The notes beneath the pieces were generated by a model. That model was not told the origin of the DNA. It was given only the letters and a program-made list of their open reading frames with translations, and made no database searches. A program made the translations under genes and the position numbers. From positions 1-7,653 of the forward strand of contig DYKK01000158.1 of the NCBI GenBank assembly GCA_020722625.1: a stretch of 7,653 nucleotides of DNA. Direction: 5' to 3'. This stretch comes from Anaeromyxobacter dehalogenans (GTDB lineage Bacteria > Myxococcota_A > UBA9042 > DTJE01). This document shows positions 1-7,653 of this stretch, one piece after another; positions within the stretch are counted from its first letter, which is position 1, and each line of letters opens with the position of its first letter.

Positions 1-80
1 CTCCCCAGCGCTTCGCGCTGGGAGATGGGGCCCCGCTCGCGTCTCCAGGGGAACCTGGAAGTCGCGAACTCCAATTCGCG
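1..80. other. Three successive short hairpins upstream of the first gene
   Basis: Three inverted repeats follow one another. The first is an 8-bp stem, CCCAGCGC (4-11) with GCGCTGGG (15-22), closed by a 3-nt TTC loop and extendable with a bulge to 1-24. The second is TCCAGG (44-49) with CCTGGA (54-59) around GGAA, which fits a GNRA tetraloop. The third is CGCGAA (63-68) with TTCGCG (75-80) around 6 nt. An 8-bp palindrome, GGGGCCCC, lies at 27-34. None is followed by a T-run, so a classical intrinsic terminator is not supported. The stretch could be the 3' end of an upstream transcript, a structured RNA, or the C-terminal end of an upstream gene, since a frame from base 1 stays open until TAA at 91-93. 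The window edge prevents a decision. Confidence 0.4.
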
Positions 81-104
81 GCACGTCGTGTAACGACCAT
101 GCGG

Positions 105-110
105 TACAAT
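105..110 (+). promoter_or_regulatory. Candidate -10 element of the first gene
   Basis: TACAAT matches the sigma70-type TATAAT consensus at five of six positions and stands out in G+C-rich surroundings. It lies 28 bases before the ATG at 139. No convincing TTGACA-like -35 box is found 16-18 bp upstream. The surrounding ten bases, GGTACAATCC (103-112), closely match GGTACACTCC (2807-2816) before secA, which strengthens both calls. Inferred from sequence only. Confidence 0.4.
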
Positions 111-125
111 CCGATCGGGCACTGC

Positions 126-130
126 GGAGG
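126..130 (+). promoter_or_regulatory. Ribosome binding site that favours the start at 139
   Basis: GGAGG lies 8 bases before the ATG at 139 and 11 before a second in-frame ATG at 142. Normal spacing favours 139, but a further GAGG at 135-138 keeps 142 possible. The two choices differ by one methionine, so the product is effectively unchanged. Confidence 0.6.
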
Positions 131-138
131 GACCGAGG

Positions 139-2169
139 ATGATGGCAGGAAGGTGGATCGCGGGGATTGCGGTGGTCGCGTGGGTCGGGGCCGCGCCGGC
201 GAAAACCGTGTTCGAGCCCGGGGCGGACCCGGCGCTCGATGCGCACATGGGCCGCCACACGAGGCTGTTTGACGGGCTGCACGCCTTCCCGTTCGGAATC
301 GGGTTGACGGTCTCGCGCCTGAACGAGCCGTACGGGCCGGACTTCTTGCGAGAGTGGCTCGACCAGGGGAATGGATTGTCGCTCCTCGAGTACAGCGGGG
401 TCCACCCCTACGAGGTCGTGGGCGAGTACGAGGGCCCGGCCGGGATCGGGCTGCGGGGGGGAGGGGCGAGCCCGGGGACCGCGTTTCGTTACCTGGCGCT
501 CAAGGCCGAGGGCGCGCCGCCCGAGGTCCTGGCCGAGGCGCGCGAGGCCGTGGTCCAGGCCATCGAGACCCTGTGGGTGGTCCACGTGATCACGGGCATC
601 CCCCACGGCGTGGCGCGCGGCGTGATGCTGCTGAAGCCGCTGCACGAGGGCGAGCCTCCGTTCCCGCACGTCACTCCGAACCTGGTCCCCCTGTTCGATG
701 ACCAGGGGAATCCGCTCCCCCCCGACCCCAAGAACAACGGAACGGACCGGGCCGACAACTCGGGCGGGGTCCTGCCCGAGGGCCTGTGGTTCTGGGAGGA
801 CTCGTGCTCCAAGGACCAGCTAGTCGGGTGGGTCGCGGCGATGGCGACCCTGTACGACGCGGTCGCGGACGACCCGGATGTGGACCCGGCCCTGGTCCAG
901 CGGTTGCGCGACGTCGCATGCGCCATCGGTGCCGGGCTGCGCGTGAAGGTTCCCTTCACGGCCCTGGACGGCCAGGAGTACCTGTACGACCTCGTGATCA
1001 TGGACGCGGACGGGCGGCCCACGAAGTACCACGACCTGAACCCGCTGGGCTTCGACGGCGGGATGTACCTGCCGCCGGGGTCCCCGAACATCAACGTCTT
1101 CAACCTGCTGATGGGCCTGGGCATCGTGAAGGGGCTTTCCCACGTGTGCGGGGATGCGGAATCCGAGGAGTTCCTGTACGGCGAACTCCTGGGCAACCGG
1201 GACTACCTCGGTCTGATCCCCCGGGGCGAGGACTCGCCCGCGGTGGACTATCTGTACGCCGGCGCCAAGACGAACTTTTCCAACGTGAACATGATGGCCA
1301 TCGCCCTGTTCCTGAACCTCTACTTCGAGGCGGACGAGGCGGTGGCGGCCCCGGTCCGGGACTACATGGAAAGGCGCTGGTGGGACGCGCCGGGGGTGAT
1401 CCAGGCGGCCCGGCGCCTGAAGCAGCCGTACTTCCTCGCCCTGTACGAGGCCATGACCGCGACCGGGACCGACCCGGCCCGCGCGGCCGAGGCCGCGGCC
1501 CTGTTGAAGGCCTTCACCCTGGACCCTTACACGGACGAGGCCCGGAACAATTGCGACGAGGCGGAACTCGCGGCGGGCCAGTGCCTGGCCGTGGACGGGA
1601 AGACGGTGCTCACGCTCCAGAAGGAGACCAACCGCGGGGGCCACCCCATCGCGACGGAGCCCCTGGACCCGTCCATCCGACCGCCGTCCAACTTCGACGC
1701 CCGGTCGGACCCCTTCGTGGTCAACGGCGGGGGCGGGGCCGGCCTGAACCCGGGAGGCGACCTGCACGCGGCGTACTGGATCCTGCGCTTCCTGCCGGAG
1801 CGACCGGCCGGGGTCGCGGCCCGGTCGCCTCACGCGCGCGCCCACCGCCCGGTCCAGCCGGGGCCCGAGGGCGTGGAGGCCGCGGACGCCGCCGGCGAGG
1901 ACCCCGGCTCCCCGAGCGAGGACGCACAACAGCCTGCGGAAACGACGCCCGACTCGGGGCCGGCGGGGGATGTCCCGCCGGGGGAAGACGCCCGGCTGCA
2001 GGATGCGGACGGGACCTCGCAGGACCCGGGGAGCGCGGAGCCGCCCCCGGCGTCGGGCGGGGGCTCAGGGTGCGCGGCCTCGGCCGCGGCCCCGGCGGCG
2101 TGGGGACTGGCGCCCCTTCTCGCCGGGGTCTGGCTGGGGCTCCGCCGGAACCGCGACCGCCGCCGGTGA
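139..2169 (+). CDS. Secreted, surface-sorted protein with MYXO-CTERM-like tail; body of unrecognised family
   Basis: This is a 676-residue exported protein of unknown activity. The N-terminus has an Arg at residue 5, a hydrophobic stretch and a likely signal peptidase site after AAPA (about residue 21). The body (about 23-553) has no repeats and many helix-like segments. Its WFWEDSCSKDQ motif (217-227), followed by a helix with alternating Asp, loosely recalls alpha/alpha-toroid enzymes, but I cannot assign a family or catalytic residues. Residues 555-643 form a Pro/Asp/Glu/Gly-rich spacer. The end shows Gly-Cys (C645), a hydrophobic helix (about 651-668) and RRNRDRRR, which is the tripartite pattern of MYXO-CTERM sorting signals. 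In that family the tail is processed by a myxosortase and anchors the protein at the cell surface. Unpaired Cys residues and the pair around NNC/GQC (about 472-483) may form disulfides. Its 3' end overlaps the convergent minus-strand gene. The coding call is firm; the function is open. Confidence 0.9.
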   Translation: MMAGRWIAGIAVVAWVGAAPAKTVFEPGADPALDAHMGRHTRLFDGLHAFPFGIGLTVSRLNEPYGPDFLREWLDQGNGLSLLEYSGVHPYEVVGEYEGPAGIGLRGGGASPGTAFRYLALKAEGAPPEVLAEAREAVVQAIETLWVVHVITGIPHGVARGVMLLKPLHEGEPPFPHVTPNLVPLFDDQGNPLPPDPKNNGTDRADNSGGVLPEGLWFWEDSCSKDQLVGWVAAMATLYDAVADDPDVDPALVQRLRDVACAIGAGLRVKVPFTALDGQEYLYDLVIMDADGRPTKYHDLNPLGFDGGMYLPPGSPNINVFNLLMGLGIVKGLSHVCGDAESEEFLYGELLGNRDYLGLIPRGEDSPAVDYLYAGAKTNFSNVNMMAIALFLNLYFEADEAVAAPVRDYMERRWWDAPGVIQAARRLKQPYFLALYEAMTATGTDPARAAEAAALLKAFTLDPYTDEARNNCDEAELAAGQCLAVDGKTVLTLQKETNRGGHPIATEPLDPSIRPPSNFDARSDPFVVNGGGGAGLNPGGDLHAAYWILRFLPERPAGVAARSPHARAHRPVQPGPEGVEAADAAGEDPGSPSEDAQQPAETTPDSGPAGDVPPGEDARLQDADGTSQDPGSAEPPPASGGGSGCAASAAAPAAWGLAPLLAGVWLGLRRNRDRRR

Positions 2170-2535
2170 GGGGAGGTCCTTCGGGCTGACCTCCACGCGC
2201 ACGTGCACATCGAAGCGAAGCCCGGACAGGACCTTCTGGGCCTCCGAGGCGAGGTCCAGGCGCTCCAAGAACCGCCCGAGTTCCGCCACGACCGCGCGGA
2301 CGGTTTCGGTGCGCAGGGTCGCGACCTCGCGCAGCACGGTCTGACCGACCTCCTTCGGCACGATCGCCCCGATCAGGGCCTTGACCCCGTCCTCGGAGGA
2401 CAGGATGGACCGCACCGACCCGGCCACGGCCTTGCGCGCGATATCGAAGATCACGCCCTCCGCGCCGCGGCGCTCGGGGGCCTCGGCCTCCGCATCCACC
2501 CTCTCCCCTGTCCGGTCGCTGGTCGTGTCCTGCAT
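2065..2535 (-). CDS. Small hypothetical protein, helical core with basic tail
   Basis: This is a 156-residue cytoplasmic protein that I cannot name. The start is supported by GGGGAGGG six bases before the ATG and by a -10-like element further upstream. There is no signal peptide or membrane segment. Residues 1-27 are polar and acidic. Residues 28-100 look like an amphipathic helical core (VIFDIARKAV, then LREVATLRTETVRAVV), possibly coiled coil, ending in a strand-like FDVHVRVEV. After about residue 115 the chain is low-complexity and Pro-rich, finishing in an Arg/Gly tail (147-154). It is convergent with the secreted-protein gene, overlapping its last 105 bp, and divergent from secA. A complete frame with a good ribosome site and ordered composition in the first two thirds argues for a real gene. 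The tail lies antisense to the other gene's anchor and may be unconserved. Confidence 0.72.
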   Translation of the reverse strand: MQDTTSDRTGERVDAEAEAPERRGAEGVIFDIARKAVAGSVRSILSSEDGVKALIGAIVPKEVGQTVLREVATLRTETVRAVVAELGRFLERLDLASEAQKVLSGLRFDVHVRVEVSPKDLPSPAAVAVPAEPQPDPGEKGRQSPRRRGRGRGRAP

Positions 2536-2562
2536 CGTTCGCCCTCCCCGGCTCCCGGCGCG

Positions 2563-2571
2563 ATCTTATCA
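2563..2571 (-). promoter_or_regulatory. Candidate extended -10 for the minus-strand hypothetical gene
   Basis: Read on the minus strand the bases are TGATAAGAT, an extended -10 (TG, one base, TAAGAT). The hexamer occupies 2568-2563 and ends 27 bases before the ATG at 2535, giving a short leader with a good ribosome site. No -35 box is visible at 16-18 bp, as is common with an extended -10. The inverted repeat at 2576-2600 lies immediately upstream. Confidence 0.4.
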
Positions 2572-2575
2572 GGGT

Positions 2576-2600
2576 TTCCCGGCGGGCGGAGCGCCGGGAA
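2576..2600. repeat. Perfect 9-bp inverted repeat beside the minus-strand promoter
   Basis: TTCCCGGCG (2576-2584) and CGCCGGGAA (2592-2600) are exact reverse complements around a 7-base spacer. The element begins five bases upstream of the TG of the minus-strand extended -10, where a -35 contact or a repressor would sit. It could be an operator for a dimeric regulator or a cruciform/hairpin. There is no T-run on either side, so a terminator is unlikely. Confidence 0.45.
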
Positions 2601-2705
2601 GGCGGCGTCCCACATTCACCGTCAGACTTCACAAGCCCCACAACCTATTGGCTTGGACGCGGATCCTTCTTCCCCACCATCTCACGGCAGCGGGTGTGCG
2701 GCTTC

Positions 2706-2738
2706 AATCCGAAATCCGAAATCCGAAATCCGAAATCC
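2706..2738. repeat. Tandem heptamer repeat, 4.7 copies of AATCCGA
   Basis: The unit AATCCGA occurs four times without change, followed by AATCC, making 33 bp. It is A+T-richer than the flanks. The 7-bp period would keep all three frames open, but no ribosome site or gene accompanies it. The last copy runs straight into the hairpin that follows, sharing its two C residues. From memory, similar short repeats are scattered between genes in several G+C-rich bacteria; that is recollection, not a search result. Confidence 0.9.
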
Positions 2739-2769
2739 TGATTCGCCGCCGTCGAGGCGGCGAATCAGG
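2737..2769. repeat. Perfect 14-bp hairpin abutting the heptamer repeat
   Basis: The left arm at 2737-2750 (core GATTCGCCGCC) pairs without mismatch with the right arm at 2756-2769 (core GGCGGCGAATC) around the 5-base loop GTCGA. It is the strongest stem in the window. On the plus strand no T-run follows, and on the minus strand it is followed by repeats with only three T in a row. Possible roles are a bidirectional terminator without a U-tract, an insulator between the divergent genes, or the palindromic core of an interspersed repeat. Confidence 0.75.
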
Positions 2770-2772
2770 GTG

Positions 2773-2793
2773 CCTCGCCCTGGCAGGGCGGGG
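2773..2793. repeat. Second hairpin in the -35 region of secA
   Basis: CGCCCT (2776-2781) pairs with AGGGCG (2785-2790) around GGC. The stem extends through a T-G wobble and two more C-G pairs to 2773-2793, nine pairs in total. Its right edge is 15 bases before the candidate secA -10 at 2809, so it overlaps the place of a -35 box. A regulatory palindrome is possible, but so is chance in G+C-rich DNA. Confidence 0.4.
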
Positions 2794-2805
2794 ATCCGGT
2801 GATTA

Positions 2806-2814
2806 TGGTACACT
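2806..2814 (+). promoter_or_regulatory. Candidate extended -10 of secA
   Basis: TGGTACACT has the extended -10 arrangement: TG, one base, then TACACT with four of six matches to TATAAT. It lies 44 bases before the secA ATG, giving a leader of roughly 35-40 nt. It resembles the element before the first gene (GGTACAATCC against GGTACACTCC here). If real, it excludes the in-frame upstream start codons at 2799 and 2805, which lie before or within it. Confidence 0.42.
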
Positions 2815-2844
2815 CCATCCCTCCCGCGACCGGAAGGGAGGCAC

Positions 2845-2848
2845 GGAG
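2845..2848 (+). promoter_or_regulatory. Ribosome binding site that sets the secA start at 2859
   Basis: GGAG lies ten bases before the ATG at 2859, and a stronger GGGAGG lies at 2836-2841. The frame also opens at 2799 and 2805. The twenty extra residues it would add are Arg/Pro-rich and unlike SecA, whereas the protein from 2859 begins with the family-typical MNILKKILG. Confidence 0.7.
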
Positions 2849-2858
2849 AACCCGCACG

Positions 2859-5693
<2,835 letters not shown>

Positions 5694-5716
5694 CCGGAGA
5701 CCGGGATGGCCCGGAT

Positions 5717-5725
5717 GGGAGGGGG
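5717..5725 (+). promoter_or_regulatory. Ribosome binding site of the glycosidase-like lipoprotein
   Basis: GGGAGGGGG ends eight bases before the ATG at 5734, which is ideal spacing. Another ATG at 5726 is out of frame. The 40-bp gap after secA also has two near-identical bits (CCGGGATGG, CCGGATGGG) and no hairpin with a T-run, so a terminator or separate promoter is not apparent. Confidence 0.65.
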
Positions 5726-5733
5726 ATGACGAC

Positions 5734-7653
5734 ATGCGCTGGAGCCGAGCGGTCGCCTGGGTGGTCCTGGCGCACGGATGCTCCCAGTTCCCCGAGACGG
5801 CGCCCGTGGGACCGCCTCCCCCCTCGGACTGGGCGTCGGTGGCCACGGTGGGTGGGGCCGCCCTGGACCGCCGGGATGACGAGACCGAGTGGGTCGCCAT
5901 CCTGAACCGCCTCGTTCAGGAAAACGTCACGGTCGTCGAGGCGGACTCGAGCCTCTCGGAGTACCTGACGGACGCCGACTTCGAGGGCGAACTCGCCATG
6001 ATGCGACGCTTCTCGGAACTGGCGCACGAGCGCAACCTGAAGGTCGTCTGGTACTATCCGAGCCTGGAAGTCATCACCGCGGACGGGGAGACGGCCGAGC
6101 ATTCGATGTACAAGGACCATCCGGACTGGGTCCAGCTGGGCCTCGACGAACAGGACCCGACCCGCTTCGCGCCCAACGTCTTCTATGGCAGCAAGGTCTT
6201 CTGGGTGGACCCCGGCGCCGAGAGCGCCTGGATGTGCCACCTGTCCGGGTATCGCGACTACCTGTTCGAGCGCATCCGGAAGGTGGCGCAGACCGGCGTG
6301 GACGGGGTGTGGCTGGACGTCCCCCTCTTCAACGACATCGTGGGAAAGTGGGCCTGTTACCACGAACTGGACCAGGCGAAGTTCCGCCAGGACACGGGGT
6401 ACGAGATCCCGCGCCTGAAGGCGGCCGGCGGGAGCCTCGACGCCCTGGACCCGGCCTGGCGCGTGTGGGTCCACTGGAGGCATCGTGAAGTGGACCAGTT
6501 CCTGCGCGACGTGCTGGCCACGGCCCGCTCCGTCAATCCGCGGTTCCAGCTGGTGGTCGAAACCGTGACCATGGACTACAACGCGGCCCTGCTGGAAGGA
6601 CTGGACGGTTCCTTCGCGGGACCGGACGCCGGGTACTGGCACGTCTGGGAGGTGGACGCGCTCTCCGACACCAACGCGATGTTCCACGCGAACGAGGACG
6701 ACTGGGCGAGCCTGATCGCGATGTTCAAGTTTGGGCGGGGCGTGGACCAGGGACGCGCGGCCTGGGCCTTCACGTACGGGGACCGGCCGGACGACGCCGA
6801 GGCCGTGCTCGCCGAGGCCCTGGCCGCGCAGGTCTGCCCGTACGAACTGAAGATCCCCGAGATGACGACCACGGTGGGACACGACTACCGTGCGCGCGTC
6901 TTCGGCTGGATCCGCCGCCACGAGGACGACCTCTTTCGATCCACGTCGGCGGCCCGCGTGGCCGTCGTGCACTCCTCGGCCTCGCGCGACTACCGCGACG
7001 GTCCCTGCGTCCTGGGGCAAGGCCCCGCGGACAACAAATACTGCGGAGTGTCGCTGTTCGCGACCTGGAACCGGCCCGACCCGGACCTCGCGTGGTGGAC
7101 CTCCGACCAGGACGACAGCGTCTATCGGGCCCCCTATCTCGGGGAATACCGGGGCCTCGTGAAGGCCCTGGTGCGGCTGCACGTCCCGTTCGATGTCGTC
7201 CCCGCGGGCCGCCTCCCCTCCACGTCCCTGACCGGATACGACCTGCTCCTCCTCCCGGACCCCCTCGCGGTGTCGGACGAGCAAGCCGCCGCGCTCGATG
7301 CCTTCGTGAGGGCGGGCGGGCACCTCGTGATGACGGGGAGCGACCAGGGCACGCTCGACGAGCGCGGCCTGACCCGGCCGGTGTCGGTCCTGGCGTCCCT
7401 GCTCGCGGAGGGGCCGGAGCCCTGCGCGGACCGCGCCGTGGGGTCTGGTGTGGCGCGGACGTGCCGCGGCAGCCCGGGGCTCGCCTTCCTGCGGACCTCG
7501 GACGCGGAGTCGCTCGCGGTCATCCAGACGGCCGTCGAGGACTTCACGACCCCTCTGCTGGAGGTGGACCCCGGTGTCCCGATGCACGTCGAGATGCTCC
7601 GTCGCGGACCCCGCCGCATCCTCCACGCGGTGAATCTGGCCGGGGTGGACAAG
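5734..7653 (+). CDS. Putative lipoprotein, GHL6-type glycoside hydrolase with trimerisation-like domain (3' partial)
   Basis: The frame stays open for 640 codons to the window edge, so the C-terminus is missing. The short N-terminus, with Arg at 2 and 5, a hydrophobic run and Cys16 after LAHG, suggests a lipoprotein signal, though -3 Ala and -2 His are a weak lipobox. Residues about 45-385 resemble a TIM barrel of the hypothetical glycosyl hydrolase 6 (GHL6) kind: KVVWYY, the HPDWVQ turn (129-134), GYRDYLFERI, then DGVWLD (190-195) and a Cys-plus-Phe segment just after it. D195 and E276 (VVET) end predicted strands and could be catalytic, but this is inference. Residues about 408-545 resemble the GATase-like beta-galactosidase trimerisation domain: RVAVVHSS, YDLLLLPD (502-509), GGHLVMTG (528-535). 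The likely role is hydrolysis of an unknown glycan at the envelope. Its position directly after secA is unusual. An inactive, sugar-binding homologue is an alternative. Confidence 0.85.
   Translation, partial: MRWSRAVAWVVLAHGCSQFPETAPVGPPPPSDWASVATVGGAALDRRDDETEWVAILNRLVQENVTVVEADSSLSEYLTDADFEGELAMMRRFSELAHERNLKVVWYYPSLEVITADGETAEHSMYKDHPDWVQLGLDEQDPTRFAPNVFYGSKVFWVDPGAESAWMCHLSGYRDYLFERIRKVAQTGVDGVWLDVPLFNDIVGKWACYHELDQAKFRQDTGYEIPRLKAAGGSLDALDPAWRVWVHWRHREVDQFLRDVLATARSVNPRFQLVVETVTMDYNAALLEGLDGSFAGPDAGYWHVWEVDALSDTNAMFHANEDDWASLIAMFKFGRGVDQGRAAWAFTYGDRPDDAEAVLAEALAAQVCPYELKIPEMTTTVGHDYRARVFGWIRRHEDDLFRSTSAARVAVVHSSASRDYRDGPCVLGQGPADNKYCGVSLFATWNRPDPDLAWWTSDQDDSVYRAPYLGEYRGLVKALVRLHVPFDVVPAGRLPSTSLTGYDLLLLPDPLAVSDEQAAALDAFVRAGGHLVMTGSDQGTLDERGLTRPVSVLASLLAEGPEPCADRAVGSGVARTCRGSPGLAFLRTSDAESLAVIQTAVEDFTTPLLEVDPGVPMHVEMLRRGPRRILHAVNLAGVDK

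Larger units (their letters stand above)
2536..2858. other. 323-bp divergent control region between the hypothetical gene and secA
   Basis: No gene is supported here. The left part carries a ribosome site and an extended -10-like element for the minus-strand gene, then an inverted repeat (2576-2600). The middle (about 2605-2705) is less G+C-rich than the coding regions and shows nothing I recognise. The right part is dense: a heptamer tandem repeat, a 14-bp hairpin, a 9-bp hairpin, a secA -10-like element and the secA ribosome site. Frames that run through it are continuations of non-coding frames and have no independent support. Confidence 0.75.

Noticed and set aside
820..1929. 369-codon minus-strand frame (and a smaller one at 489-1196) inside the first gene
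   Set aside because: Both are antisense to a frame with a clear signal peptide and sorting tail, and their translations show no motif or domain.
2706..2738. CRISPR array
   Set aside because: The repeats are 7 bp, directly adjacent and without spacers, so this is a simple tandem repeat.
2737..2769. Classical intrinsic terminator
   Set aside because: The stem is strong, but neither strand has a T-run after it, and it lies between divergent genes where no transcript needs to end. A role without a U-tract cannot be excluded.
2799..2858. Upstream in-frame extension of SecA by 20 residues
   Set aside because: The extra residues are Arg/Pro-rich and unlike SecA. The region contains the candidate -10 element and the ribosome site for the ATG at 2859.

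Overview
The window is G+C-rich with strong G/C preference at third codon positions. It holds three complete genes and one gene cut off at the right edge. The organism looks like a Gram-negative, deltaproteobacterial or Myxococcota-type bacterium. The evidence is a protein ending in a MYXO-CTERM-like tail (Cys, membrane helix, Arg cluster), a candidate lipoprotein, and a SecA whose motif wording resembles deltaproteobacterial SecA. This placement is inference; no rRNA is present.

Layout, left to right. Positions 1-138 hold three successive hairpins, a -10-like hexamer and a ribosome binding site. Positions 139-2169 (+) encode a 676-residue secreted protein with a signal peptide, a large helical body of unrecognised family, an acidic Pro-rich spacer and a surface-sorting tail. 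Positions 2065-2535 (-) encode a small hypothetical protein that converges on it, with a 105-bp codon-aligned antisense overlap. Positions 2536-2858 are a divergent control region. It has a candidate promoter in each direction, an inverted repeat at 2576-2600, 4.7 copies of a 7-bp repeat running into a perfect 14-bp hairpin, and a smaller hairpin just upstream of the secA -10. Positions 2859-5693 (+) encode SecA, the ATPase motor of the Sec translocase. Forty bases later, from 5734 to the right edge (+), lies a long open frame for a putative lipoprotein. It has a glycoside-hydrolase-like barrel (GHL6 type) followed by a domain like the beta-galactosidase trimerisation domain.

Two of the four products are probable Sec substrates and a third is the Sec motor. 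This may be a coincidence of gene order, since secA is a housekeeping gene. The small minus-strand protein has no visible link to export.

I found no phage, CRISPR, transposase, tRNA or rRNA. The items most worth a second look are the heptamer-hairpin composite before secA, a 42-bp patch of atypical codons inside secA, an 8-residue insertion in SecA, and the secA-glycosidase lipoprotein neighbourhood. I see no convincing evidence of a wholly new multi-gene system.
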